From Clostridia bacterium (GTDB taxonomy: Bacteria; Bacillota; Clostridia; Oscillospirales; CAG-382), in the NCBI GenBank assembly GCA_017434845.1, contig JAFSGD010000044.1:1-39305 (forward strand): 39,305 nucleotides of DNA, in the 5' to 3' direction. The notes beneath the pieces are model-generated. The model made no database searches, was not told where the DNA came from, and saw only the letters and a list, made by a program, of their open reading frames with translations. Position numbers and translations under genes: made by a program. How positions within the stretch are numbered: the first letter of the stretch is position 1; each line of letters begins with the position of its first letter. This document shows, one piece after another, positions 23,643 through 32,554 of this stretch.

Positions 23643-23722
23643 GTTATTTGTTGTTTGTATAAAGTACAGATACGCGTTTTTATAATAATTTGTCTTTTTG
23701 CGATCTGCGACTTTTTAACATC
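23643..23722 (+). repeat. ~80-bp direct repeat, copy 2
   Basis: Second copy of the repeat at 23397, ending 6 bases before the stop codon of the large dockerin gene. The duplication suggests past rearrangement at the 3' end of that gene. Confidence 0.75.
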
Positions 23723-23728
23723 CCCGCC

Positions 23729-26700
23729 TTATTTGATAACAAACGTTCCGAGAACGTGTCTCTTAATAAGCGCATATTCGCTTGCTTCGAGAGTTCCGTT
23801 ACCGTTAAGGTCGGCACGCATTACCATTTCATCAGAGAGCGTGAAGGTTTTAAGACAATGACGCTTTGCGAGCGCATAGTCCTGAGCATCGATGCCGCCG
23901 TTGCCGTTAACGTCGCCCTTTACGTATGCCTTGAGTATCTCGCTGTCAAGAAGCGTTCCGCATCTTGTGCAATACTTCTCACGCAAGCCGTCAACGCCCA
24001 TTTCAGGTTCTTTAACGGTTATCCATTCGCCCTCTTCGTGACCCAAAGCGTCGGTGTGATCGGTTATAACGACCTCGCCGCAAACACGGCAGGTTTTTAT
24101 GCTGTGTCCGCCGTTTTTGCAATCGGGCTTGATTACTTCGATCTCAAAATCGTGTGCCTCTTCATATTCGTTGCCGCATTCGCAAGCATAAACGTGGAAG
24201 TCGGAATCGAATTTATAAAGCACGTAATTATGCAAATGATAATTGCTGTATGCAATCGAGCCGTTTGCGGGAACTTTGGTTAAGGGGTCGCTCCAGCTGA
24301 TACCGTGGCCCCAAACGTTAGAAACATAGCAAGCCACGTCGCCGACAGCGCTTTCCTTTGCCTTGAACAAAAAGTTCAGGCAAACCGATGCGTCTTCTTC
24401 TGCAAAGCTCGAGCCCTCTGCGGTTAGAACTACTACGCGAACGACGTCGGTTTCGTCCTTTTTAAACACCGTGAGGTTTTCCCAATCTTTACCGGGAACA
24501 GAGGTTATGCAATCGATCGAGCCGTCCCAGTTGATTTCATTGACAAGCTCTACCTTTGTGAAATCGTAATAGAAATCGAAGCTTACGTTGCAAAGTTCAT
24601 CAATAGAAATGTTCTCGATATAAACGTTAACCTCGAAAAATTCGCCGGGGGTGTAGTTTGCGGGCATATCAACGATCGCGTCAAACGCAGGATTATCGTT
24701 AGGTGTGCCGCAAGGGTCTGTGAGCGCTTTGATAGGTTCGCTGTAAAGAAGCTTGTCGCAAACAGTGCAATGCTTTTCCTTTAAGCCTTCAACGCCGACA
24801 TCGGCTTCTTTAACGGTTATCCAATCGCCTTCGGTATGACCGAAAGCGGGCGCACCTTCGTCGTAATCGAATTCCCTATGATCGCAGATAACACACTCGA
24901 AAACATAATATCCGCCCGTTTCGCAGGTTGCATCCACATAATCGATATTCCCCTCAAAAAGGTGTCCGTAAGCCGACTCCATGATTTCGCCGCAACGAGA
25001 GCACACGGAATCTTCGGTACAATTTGCTTCGTTTGCGCTATGGCCGAGAGCCGCGACGAAGTCGGATTCATAACCATCGCCGCAAATCAAACAAGTATAA
25101 ACAGTATAGCCGCCGTTTTCGCAATCGGGCGCAATTACGATCGCATCATAGCTGTGCTCGTGAGTATCGGCGCCATGACCCCAAACGATGTTGGCGTCGC
25201 AGCCGGCGTTCCAATCGATATCCCATGTGCTCGGTTGAGATTCCGCTTCGCAATAAATGGTTTGTTCGCTTGTCCAACCTTCGAACACCCAAAAACCAAT
25301 GCTAGTTACGCTATTGGGTATTTCGATGATTTCAAGACTTGTACAGCCGCTGAACGCCCACTCACCAATACTTGTTACGCTGTCGGGAACAACGAACTGT
25401 GCGTCGGTTTTTCCGCAGGGATAAAAGATAAGCTCGTTTTTTTCTTTATCAAACAAAACCCCGTCTGCCGATGAATAATATTGGTTATTTTCATCTACTG
25501 TAATGCTTGCGAGTTCAGAACAATAACCGAATGCGTTTTCCCCAATGTATATTATGCTATCGGGTATAACGATGCTTTCAAGACTTGTACAGCCGCTGAA
25601 CGCTGCGATGTCGATATGTGTTACGCTATTAGGAATTTCAACGCTTGTCAGGCTTTGACAACTTTGAAACGCTTGAATACCAACTCTTGTTACGCTGTCG
25701 GGGATTACATATTGCGAATCTGTTTTGCCTATTGGATATTGTATCAATTTGGTTTTGGATTTGTCGAACAAAACTCCGTCTAACGAAGAATATTTCGTGT
25801 TATTTTCGTGCACTGTGATGCTCTTTAATCCTTCGCAATGTAACGCACCCCATCCAATTAAGGTTAAACTTTCGGGCAGGAACAATTCTTCGAGTGTCCC
25901 GCAAGACGAAAAAGCCCAATCACCAATAGTAGTTATTCCATCAGGAATTATTACGGATTCAAGATTTGGATGACAGTTAAAAGGCTCACTTCCAATCTCT
26001 TTAACCGGCAAGCCATAATAGCTTTTAGGAATCACAACATGCTTTGCATCATCGTCGCAGCTCGACACTATATAATAGGTTCCGTCTTCGCTAAGCGTAT
26101 ATCCAAGAACGCTTTTCGCAACATCAATAAGAGCGAATGCTTTTACCTCGCAAACGAACGCCCATCTTGCTTCGGAATAAATACGGTATTGAACGTATCT
26201 GGCTTTGACGGAGCATTTTTTTACGATTTCTTTATAGCTTTCCCACTCGGATTCTTCCGTGATAACGGTTTCTCCCAATTTTTCGAAAGTTTCGCCGTCG
26301 GCAGAAACCAAGAAATCCACCCCGTCGGGAACACTGAGTCCTCCGTCTGCTCCCAAAGCCATTGTTCCGACGAAAATCGAAAGCCTTGTGAGATCGTATT
26401 CTTTTCCGAGATCAAGCGTTATATAGTTATATCCCAGCGACTCTGCCGCGGGCGTTTTGCCATGGAATCCTACCCAAACCGGATCATAGTAACCGTATGT
26501 TTGCGTAGGATACTTTTCGGAAATGATTCCATCGGTAAGAGTTATGTCGTTTTCGTCGGGATAGCTAATAGGCATATTCTCGTTGTATCCCCAATTGTCT
26601 TCTCTGCCGCCTTGACGGTATAACGGAGAAGTTTCGTATGTTTTCCCCTGAGATACTAATACTTCACTTTGGTTTGGCGTATCCGTCGATTTATAACCCC

Positions 26701-27880
26701 AAACAATATTCGCCTCGCAGCCGGAATTCCAAGAACTGTTCCATCCGCTTGGCTGCGATTCTGCTTCGCAATAAATCGTTAAAGATTCGTTCCAACTGCC
26801 AAATGCACAGCGCCCAATATAGGTAACGCTGCTCGGAATAACTATATCTGAAGGAGCTCCGCATTCATCTCTTCCTATACAATCAAACGCCCATTCACCT
26901 ATATACGTCAAGGTGTTTGGCAAAGATATGCTATCAAACGAACAGCAACAGAAAGCATTATCCGAAATAGTCTCGACGCCTTCTTCCATAACGACGGAAT
27001 CGAAATTGCAAGCGTAAAACGCGCTTCTGCCGATGCTCTTAACGTTTCCGGGAATAATAATGTTGTCTATGCCATTGCAAAGCCCAAATGCACCGGCGTC
27101 AATGACTTCTACCGATTCGGGAACCTCATAGAGAGAGGTGTCCTTACCCGCAGGATATTGAATAAGAACAGTTTTGCTTTTGTTAAAAAGCACACCGTCT
27201 TGAGACGAATAGTTGGGATTATTTTCATCAACTTTTATAGAAGAGAGCGGAATATATCCCGAGAATGTACCGCCTATAGAAACAACACTTTCGGGAATAA
27301 ATATCGTTTCAAGCAGGCCGCATTCGGAAAAGGCGCCATCTTCTATTTCGACAACTCCGTTCGGTATGATAACACTCTTAAGATTGCTGCCGTAAAACGC
27401 ACAGTCTCCGATAACAGTTACAGTTTCCGGAATCGAATACTCGTCGCCTTCCTTATGGGGAGGGTAAACTATTATCTCTGTTTTGTCTTTATTGAACAAA
27501 ATACCGTTCTCTGAACAATAATATTCGTTTTCCTCGGGAACATTAATTTCGCGTAAAAAGTTACAACTGTAATAATTGGAACGCGCTTCAAAAGACACAA
27601 TGTTCTTTGAAAGAGTGATCGTTTCAACAAAAACGTCGTCAAAGGCCCATTCGTGCACGGTAGTTACAGGTATGCCATTGACCGTTTCGGGAACAACAAC
27701 ACTTTCGATTTCCGAATCACAACCCGTAACGATATAATACGTTCCGTTTTCGCTCAAGGTGTATATAACGCCCTGTTCGTCGGTAACAGTCTCATCGATT
27801 GCAAAAACCGAAAACGCCGAGAAGGGAATGAGTGCAAGCACCATTGCCGTTATCAGCAGAAATGATAACAGTTTTTTCAT
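23729..27880 (-). CDS. Secreted LRR_5 (BspA-like) protein with F5/8-like, cohesin-like and dockerin modules
   Basis: A 1383-residue secreted protein. ATG at 27880 has AAGGAG 8 bases upstream. Residues 1-27 are a signal peptide. Two blocks of BspA-type leucine-rich repeats (roughly 30-400 and 610-920; pattern VTSIGEWAFSGCTSLE) flank an F5/8 type C-like beta domain (LGYNYITLDLGKEYDLTRLSIFVG, about 490). A Cys-rich linker with repeated CxxC pairs follows, then a beta domain (about 1075-1225; FFEVNVYIENISI, FDFYYDFTKVEL) that resembles a cohesin or carbohydrate-binding fold. A type I dockerin ends the protein (DVNGNGGIDAQDYALAKRHC, DLNGNGTLEASEYALIKRHV). It is probably a surface adhesin or substrate-binding scaffold component. 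Its promoter carries likely operators for the divergent XRE regulator. Confidence 0.9.
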   Translation of the reverse strand: MKKLLSFLLITAMVLALIPFSAFSVFAIDETVTDEQGVIYTLSENGTYYIVTGCDSEIESVVVPETVNGIPVTTVHEWAFDDVFVETITLSKNIVSFEARSNYYSCNFLREINVPEENEYYCSENGILFNKDKTEIIVYPPHKEGDEYSIPETVTVIGDCAFYGSNLKSVIIPNGVVEIEDGAFSECGLLETIFIPESVVSIGGTFSGYIPLSSIKVDENNPNYSSQDGVLFNKSKTVLIQYPAGKDTSLYEVPESVEVIDAGAFGLCNGIDNIIIPGNVKSIGRSAFYACNFDSVVMEEGVETISDNAFCCCSFDSISLPNTLTYIGEWAFDCIGRDECGAPSDIVIPSSVTYIGRCAFGSWNESLTIYCEAESQPSGWNSSWNSGCEANIVWGYKSTDTPNQSEVLVSQGKTYETSPLYRQGGREDNWGYNENMPISYPDENDITLTDGIISEKYPTQTYGYYDPVWVGFHGKTPAAESLGYNYITLDLGKEYDLTRLSIFVGTMALGADGGLSVPDGVDFLVSADGETFEKLGETVITEESEWESYKEIVKKCSVKARYVQYRIYSEARWAFVCEVKAFALIDVAKSVLGYTLSEDGTYYIVSSCDDDAKHVVIPKSYYGLPVKEIGSEPFNCHPNLESVIIPDGITTIGDWAFSSCGTLEELFLPESLTLIGWGALHCEGLKSITVHENNTKYSSLDGVLFDKSKTKLIQYPIGKTDSQYVIPDSVTRVGIQAFQSCQSLTSVEIPNSVTHIDIAAFSGCTSLESIVIPDSIIYIGENAFGYCSELASITVDENNQYYSSADGVLFDKEKNELIFYPCGKTDAQFVVPDSVTSIGEWAFSGCTSLEIIEIPNSVTSIGFWVFEGWTSEQTIYCEAESQPSTWDIDWNAGCDANIVWGHGADTHEHSYDAIVIAPDCENGGYTVYTCLICGDGYESDFVAALGHSANEANCTEDSVCSRCGEIMESAYGHLFEGNIDYVDATCETGGYYVFECVICDHREFDYDEGAPAFGHTEGDWITVKEADVGVEGLKEKHCTVCDKLLYSEPIKALTDPCGTPNDNPAFDAIVDMPANYTPGEFFEVNVYIENISIDELCNVSFDFYYDFTKVELVNEINWDGSIDCITSVPGKDWENLTVFKKDETDVVRVVVLTAEGSSFAEEDASVCLNFLFKAKESAVGDVACYVSNVWGHGISWSDPLTKVPANGSIAYSNYHLHNYVLYKFDSDFHVYACECGNEYEEAHDFEIEVIKPDCKNGGHSIKTCRVCGEVVITDHTDALGHEEGEWITVKEPEMGVDGLREKYCTRCGTLLDSEILKAYVKGDVNGNGGIDAQDYALAKRHCLKTFTLSDEMVMRADLNGNGTLEASEYALIKRHVLGTFVIK

Positions 27881-27952
27881 AATATTGCTCCTTATGTTCA
27901 TAATAAAAACAGGATTTTACGCAATTTCGCAAGATTCCTTATTTTTATGATA

Positions 27953-28003
27953 ATTATATGACATATTGTCATATTTGTCAACGCTTTTTATGACAAAATG
28001 TCA
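27953..28003. promoter_or_regulatory. Promoter of the LRR/dockerin gene with two XRE operator candidates
   Basis: On the minus strand a consensus -35 TTGACA (27981-27976), 17 bases and consensus -10 TATAAT (27958-27953). The dyad TGACA-TAT-TGTCA (27959-27971) fills most of the spacer. A second dyad, TGACA-AAA-TGTCA (27991-28003), lies 32 bases away, just upstream of the divergent XRE gene. Binding at both would repress the dockerin gene and autoregulate the regulator. Confidence 0.75.
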
Positions 28004-28016
28004 TTAGGTGATCATA

Positions 28017-28244
28017 ATGAAAAACAATCTCAGAAAGCTGAGAAAAGAAAAAAAGCTAACGCAGATAGCGCTTATGATGCATACCGGAATCGAACAGGCA
28101 ATACTTTCAAAATACGAAAGCGGTGCAAGGACTCCAACCACCGAAAATCTGATCATTCTTGCCGATTATTATAACGTCAGCATCGATTACCTTCTCTGCC
28201 GCACTGACGAAAGAGCGGTAAACCGAAAAAAGAGCGATTGTTAG
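28017..28244 (+). CDS. XRE-family transcriptional regulator
   Basis: A 75-residue single-domain HTH protein. The pattern LRKLRKEKKLTQIALMMHTG, then ILSKYESGARTPTTENLIIL and YYNVSIDYLLCRTD is the SinR/Cro-type fold. The ATG at 28017 is chosen because AGGTGAT lies just upstream. It is divergent from the large dockerin gene, and two 13-bp dyads lie in the shared intergenic region, so it probably represses both. No effector domain is present, so the signal is unknown. Confidence 0.88.
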   Translation: MKNNLRKLRKEKKLTQIALMMHTGIEQAILSKYESGARTPTTENLIILADYYNVSIDYLLCRTDERAVNRKKSDC

Positions 28245-28253
28245 TCCATACTA

Positions 28254-28282
28254 TTGACTTTTTTATTTTGCGGTGATATAAT
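28254..28282 (+). promoter_or_regulatory. Promoter of nagB
   Basis: TTGACT (28254-28259), a 17-base spacer and TATAAT (28277-28282), 38 bases before the start codon. Confidence 0.8.
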
Positions 28283-28320
28283 TTCATTTGACAAAAATTG
28301 TTCGGAGGAATATTTTAGAA

Positions 28321-29043
28321 ATGAGAATTATTGTTTGTGAAAATGCAGCAGACGTTGCAAAAGAAGCTGCGAAAATTTTCGCCGCACAGGTTTATATGAA
28401 GCCCAACTCGGTTCTTGGTCTTGCTACCGGTTCCACCCCCGTTGGCATGTATAAGATCCTTGCCGACATGAACAAAAACGGCGAGATCTCGTTCAAGGAT
28501 TGCAAGAGCTTCAACCTTGATGAATATTATCCCCTTGCTCCCGATCACGATCAGAGCTATCGCTATTTCATGAACGTTAACTTCTTCGATCACATCGATA
28601 TCGACAAGGCTAACACCCGCGTTCCCGACGGTCTTGCGGCTGACCCCGCGGCTATGGGCAAGGAATACGATGCGGCTATCGATGCGGCAGGCGGTGTTGA
28701 CATTCAGGTTCTCGGTATCGGTCAGAACGGCCATATCGCGTTCAACGAGCCCGATGAAAAGCTCGTTGCAGGCACCCACCTCACCTCGCTCACCGAAAGC
28801 ACCATCAACGCCAACGCTCGCTTCTTCGAAAAGAAGGAAGACGTTCCCACCCGGGCAGTTACCATGGGCATGGCTTCTATCATGAAGGCAAAAACCATCA
28901 TCCTTCTTGCTACCGGCAAGGCAAAGCATCAGGCAGTTTCCGAGCTTCTCGATGACAAGATAACCACTTCCAACCCCGCAACTCTTCTTAAGCTTCACCC
29001 CAACACTATTATTATCGTTGACAAAGAAGCCTACGAAGGTTAA
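28321..29043 (+). CDS. nagB: Glucosamine-6-phosphate deaminase
   Basis: A 240-residue NagB of the short Firmicutes type. It converts glucosamine 6-phosphate to fructose 6-phosphate and ammonia in amino-sugar use. Visible motifs are LGLATGSTPVGMYK (phosphate loop), FNLDEYYPL (catalytic Asp region), VLGIGQNGHIAFNEP (catalytic His and Glu region) and the TRAVTMGMASIMKAK segment. The start at 28321 is fixed by CGGAGG 13 bases upstream. It has its own promoter and is followed by an interspersed repeat that supplies a terminator. No nagA is adjacent. Confidence 0.96.
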   Translation: MRIIVCENAADVAKEAAKIFAAQVYMKPNSVLGLATGSTPVGMYKILADMNKNGEISFKDCKSFNLDEYYPLAPDHDQSYRYFMNVNFFDHIDIDKANTRVPDGLAADPAAMGKEYDAAIDAAGGVDIQVLGIGQNGHIAFNEPDEKLVAGTHLTSLTESTINANARFFEKKEDVPTRAVTMGMASIMKAKTIILLATGKAKHQAVSELLDDKITTSNPATLLKLHPNTIIIVDKEAYEG

Positions 29044-29052
29044 GAGAAAGAT

Positions 29053-29250
29053 AAACGGGTTATTTACGCCCTTGAAATAGTTTTATATTACGATATGCCT
29101 TCCGATTATTCGGGAGGCATATTTTTTGAATAATTTTTTATTATATTTTCAAGGGCTTGTAAGAAAAACTTCGACTGCCCTACATTTGTAGGGCGACGCT
29201 CGTTTTTCTTCCAAACTAACCTCGTTTCTCTTTCTCTTATTCTGTGTATA
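29053..29250 (+). repeat. ~198-bp interspersed repeat with terminator hairpin
   Basis: Nearly identical to 39081-39280. In order: AAACGGGTTATTTACGCCCT; the hairpin ATATGCCTTCC/GGGAGGCATAT with TTTTTT (29094-29127), which serves as nagB terminator; TTTTCAAGGG that can pair with CCCTTGAAA at the left; and the hairpin CCCTACA/TGTAGGG flanked by AAAAACTTCG and CGCTCGTTTTT. A second, diverged unit starts at 29250. Confidence 0.85.
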
Positions 29251-29359
29251 AACGGGTTATTTACGCCCTTGAAATAGTTTATAATTAAGATATGCCTTTC
29301 GATTATTCGAGAGACATATTGTTTTGAATTTTTTCATTGTATTTTCAACGACTTGTAAG
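29250..29359 (+). repeat. Diverged tandem half-unit of the interspersed repeat
   Basis: Starts with the same AAACGGGTTATTTACGCCCT and keeps the ATATG...CATAT hairpin with several changes, then ends near TTTTCAACGACTTGTAAG without the second hairpin. Confidence 0.75.
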
Positions 29360-29375
29360 AAAATCAATAAACAAA

Positions 29376-29416
29376 AAATCAAGCTTCATTATAACTATGA
29401 AGCTTGATTTCTTTAT
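29376..29416. terminator. Terminator-like hairpin
   Basis: AAATCAAGCTTCAT, a 7-base loop and ATGAAGCTTGATTT form a perfect 14-pair stem followed by CTTTAT on the plus strand and by TTTTTGTTTATT on the minus strand. It can end transcripts from the dus side. Confidence 0.8.
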
Positions 29417-29505
29417 ATAGGGTTATTGTGCTGTTTTATTTCATAAGTGCCGAGATATATACGCTTGATAAGCGTATAATCCATCATGCCGAGGCAACCG
29501 ACAAC
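29413..29505 (-). pseudogene. Dockerin C-terminal remnant
   Basis: A minus-strand frame downstream of dus reads LNRVVGCLGMMDYTLIKRIY then LGTYEIK and a few residues to a stop at 29413. It aligns by eye with the second half of the dockerins in this window (DLNGNGNIDTSEYALIKRHC then LGTFVIK), but the calcium ligands are lost. No start or upstream domain is present. It looks like the decayed tail of a deleted dockerin gene. Confidence 0.45.
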
Positions 29506-29510
29506 GCGAT

Positions 29511-30461
29511 TTAAAGGCAACAGCTTTTTATTGCCTCTTTTGCCGATTCGACGGTTGAAATAAGCGAGATTTCCTTTCTAAGCCTTGCCGAGCCCGAAAA
29601 GCCCTTGCAATATTGCAGAATATGGTGGCGGAATTCGCGTATTCCGTTCATGCCCTTTTCGGCAACCACCGTTTCGAGCTGGCGGTTGAGAACGGCTTGC
29701 TTTTCCTCGGCGGTCGGGGGTGAATATTCTCTGCCCTCAAGCGCACTGATTATTTCGGCAAACACCCAAGGCGAGCCATAGGCACCGCGCCCTATCATAA
29801 CGCCGTCGCAGCCGGTTTCGGCTTTCATCGAAGCGAAATCGGCAAACGATGCAACGTCGCCGTTGCCGATAACGGGAATCGAAACGCTTTCTTTAACCTT
29901 TTTTATAATATTGCGGTCGGCAAGCCCCGAATACATCTGGGAACGCGTTCTTCCGTGAACAAAAACCGCCGATGCACCGCCGCGTTCAACCGCCTTTGCG
30001 ACCTCGGGCGCGTTATCAAGCCCGTCGATGCAGCCCTTTCTTATCTTTGCGGTAACGGGAACGTCGACCGCGCTTGCAACCGCATAAACGATTCTTTCGC
30101 AAAGCTCGGGGCTTTTCATAAGCGCACTTCCCTCTCCGTTGCGAAAAAGCTTGGGAACGGGACAGCCCATATTTATATCTATGTATTGCGGTTCGAACCG
30201 AAGCAGCATTTTTGCCGCTTTTGCCATTATTTCGGGCTCGCTGCCGAAAATTTGAATTGCCGCGGGGCGTTCGTTTTCATAAATCTTGGCGAGAAGCTCG
30301 GTTTTTTTGTCGCCGTAGGTAACCGCTTTTGCGCTGATAAGCTCGCTTGTTACCCCCTCGGCACCGAAAGACACACAAGCCTCGCGAAAGGCATGGTCGG
30401 TTATGCCCGCCATCGGCGCAAGAAAAAGCCCGTGACGGAATTCAAGGTTTGCTATTTTCAT
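29511..30461 (-). CDS. tRNA-dihydrouridine synthase
   Basis: A 316-residue FMN enzyme that reduces uridines in tRNA. It has APMAGITDHAFR at the N-terminus, ELISAKAV, IQIFGSEPE, the catalytic Cys in DINMGCPVPK, then GSALM, TAKIRKG, VHGRTRSQMY, IPVIGNGDV and MIGRGAYGSPW, all in family order. It is DusB-like in length and motifs. It starts 2 bases after the recG stop, so it is in an operon with recG. Confidence 0.94.
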   Translation of the reverse strand: MKIANLEFRHGLFLAPMAGITDHAFREACVSFGAEGVTSELISAKAVTYGDKKTELLAKIYENERPAAIQIFGSEPEIMAKAAKMLLRFEPQYIDINMGCPVPKLFRNGEGSALMKSPELCERIVYAVASAVDVPVTAKIRKGCIDGLDNAPEVAKAVERGGASAVFVHGRTRSQMYSGLADRNIIKKVKESVSIPVIGNGDVASFADFASMKAETGCDGVMIGRGAYGSPWVFAEIISALEGREYSPPTAEEKQAVLNRQLETVVAEKGMNGIREFRHHILQYCKGFSGSARLRKEISLISTVESAKEAIKSCCL

Positions 30462-30463
30462 GT

Positions 30464-32533
30464 TCAGTTAACGGTCCTTGAACCGCCTGTCCTTTCCAAA
30501 AATTTCTCTGCCTCGGCAAATATAACGGCGTTTTCGGGAAGATTGCGCTCGGATAAAAGCCTTTTAACTATGCCCTCGGTTTCGGTAAGAAGCGAAACAT
30601 CGCTTACCGTTGCGCAGGCGAACGAAAACTCGCCGCTTTGCCGTTCGCCGAAGAAATCGCCGGGGCCGCGTTTTTCAAGGTCTGCCTCGGCAACCTTAAA
30701 GCCGTCGCTCGTGTCGCGCATTATCGCCAAGCGGTCTGCCGCATCGGCGCTTTTTTTGCCGTTTACAAGAATGCAAACCGAACGGCGCTTGCCGCGCCCG
30801 ACTCTTCCGCGAAGCTGATGAAGCTGTGAAAGCCCAAAGCACTCGGCGTTTTCAATAACCATAACCGTTGCCTCGGGAACGTCCACGCCAACCTCGATAA
30901 CGGTTGTTGAAACAAGAAGCTTTATTTCGCCCGAGGCGAATTTTGCCATGACCTCGGCTTTTTCGGCAGGCTTCATTCTGCCATGAAGCAATCCCGCGGG
31001 AATGCCCTTTAAATGCTTTTCGGTAAGCTCTTTATAATAGCTTTCGGCGGCGCGGCGGTCGGTTGTGCTTTCGCTTTCTTCGATAAGCGGGCAAACGAAA
31101 TAGGCTCTGCCCCCTGCCGCAACCTCTTTTTTGATAAAATCATAAACCCTTTCGCAATCGCTTGAAGAAACGACGCGGGTTTCTATTCTTTGTCTGCCGG
31201 GAGGAAGCTCGTCGAGCAGAGAAACGTCGAGGTCGCCGAAAATAATTAACGAAAGCGAACGCGGTATCGGCGTTGCCGACATAACGAGCATATGCGCGCG
31301 TTTACCGTCCCGCTCGCTTTTATCGAGCAACGCGGCGCGCTGTTTAACACCGAAGCGGTGCTGTTCATCGGCAACCGCAAGGGCACAGTTGAAAAATTCG
31401 GTTTTATCGGTTATAAGCGCATGGGTTCCGACGGCAACGTCGATGCTTCCCTCGGCAAGCCCTGCGCGAACCCTTCTTTTTTCGGCGGCGGGAAGCCCCG
31501 AAACCAAAAGCTCGGTTTTTATGCCGAACGGCGAAAGGAATTTATCAAGCGTTTTTTTGTGCTGTGCCGCCAAGATCTCGGTTGGCGCCATAAGGCACGC
31601 CTGATAGCCGTTTTTAACGCAAAGATATATTGCGGCGGCGGCAACGGCGGTTTTTCCGCTGCCCACGTCGCCCTGAAGCAATCGCGCCATCGGCGTAGGG
31701 CGCGCCAGATCGGCAAAAATTTCCTTAACGGCGCGTTGCTGTGCGCCCGTAAGCTCAAAGGGCAGCTGCTCGAAAAAATGCTTTATTCCGCTGTTTTTAA
31801 GCCCAAGCTCTGCCGCACTTTCTTTTTTTACCGAAGAACGCATTCCCGAAAGCGCAAGACGGAAAACCGCAATTTCGCCGAAGGCGAGCGTGCGCTTTGC
31901 AAGCGAAAGGCTTTTTTCGTCCTTGGGAAAATGCATTATTTTTATTGCCTGCGCGCGTGAAATAAGGCCATATTCGCTTCTTACCCGTTCGGAAAACAGT
32001 TCGGGAACGAGCTCGCAAAGCGAAATGACCTCTCTAACCGCCGAGGCGATCGTTTTTTGCGTAAGCGGCGGCGAGAGGCGGTAAACGGGAACGTAATAGG
32101 GCAGCTCGACGCCCTCGATAATGGGCTCAAGCTTGGGCGAGACTATCTCTCTGCCGTTTCTGCCGAAGCGAACCCTGCCATAGACCCTGAATCTTCTGCC
32201 GGGCGTTAGCGCCTTTGCCATAAACGGCGTGTTGAAGAAGATAAGGTCCATTGCAAGAGTATCGTCGTGAACGGTCGAGCGAAACATATTAAGGTTGCCC
32301 TTTAAATGCTTTGGCGCCGAGGTTTCGCGAACCGTTACCTCAAACGCGCCGAGCTCGCCGTCCGGCGCCGAAAGAATGGGAATTATTTTTCCGCGCTCTT
32401 CATAGCTTCGGGGATAAAAGTTTAAAAGGTCGCCGACGGTTTCGATGCCGAGGCGGGTGAAAGCGGCGTGCCGCGCCTCGCCAACGCCTTTGATATATCT
32501 TATCGGGGTCTCAAGCGTTAATTCAACCGACAT
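30464..32533 (-). CDS. recG: ATP-dependent DNA helicase RecG
   Basis: A 689-residue RecG of normal length. The N-terminal wedge/OB domain (about 1-230) is followed by the superfamily 2 helicase core: LTGAQQRAV, Walker A GDVGSGKT (about 290), APTEILAAQH, VGTHALI, Walker B ADEQHRFGV, SATPIPRSL, and in the second lobe STTVIEVGVDVPEATVMVI and QLRGRVGRG. The C-terminal block includes KRGPGDFFGERQSG, a RecG hallmark. It remodels stalled forks and recombination intermediates. GAAAGGAG precedes the ATG. It lies 21 bases from the YhaN-like gene. Confidence 0.96.
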   Translation of the reverse strand: MSVELTLETPIRYIKGVGEARHAAFTRLGIETVGDLLNFYPRSYEERGKIIPILSAPDGELGAFEVTVRETSAPKHLKGNLNMFRSTVHDDTLAMDLIFFNTPFMAKALTPGRRFRVYGRVRFGRNGREIVSPKLEPIIEGVELPYYVPVYRLSPPLTQKTIASAVREVISLCELVPELFSERVRSEYGLISRAQAIKIMHFPKDEKSLSLAKRTLAFGEIAVFRLALSGMRSSVKKESAAELGLKNSGIKHFFEQLPFELTGAQQRAVKEIFADLARPTPMARLLQGDVGSGKTAVAAAAIYLCVKNGYQACLMAPTEILAAQHKKTLDKFLSPFGIKTELLVSGLPAAEKRRVRAGLAEGSIDVAVGTHALITDKTEFFNCALAVADEQHRFGVKQRAALLDKSERDGKRAHMLVMSATPIPRSLSLIIFGDLDVSLLDELPPGRQRIETRVVSSSDCERVYDFIKKEVAAGGRAYFVCPLIEESESTTDRRAAESYYKELTEKHLKGIPAGLLHGRMKPAEKAEVMAKFASGEIKLLVSTTVIEVGVDVPEATVMVIENAECFGLSQLHQLRGRVGRGKRRSVCILVNGKKSADAADRLAIMRDTSDGFKVAEADLEKRGPGDFFGERQSGEFSFACATVSDVSLLTETEGIVKRLLSERNLPENAVIFAEAEKFLERTGGSRTVN

Positions 32534-32554
32534 TCCGCATTTCTCCTTTCCCTT

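Noticed and set aside
24836..25474. 212-codon plus-strand frame inside the large dockerin gene
   Set aside because: Antisense shadow of the repeat-rich gene at 23729-27880; its residues only mirror the repeat period.
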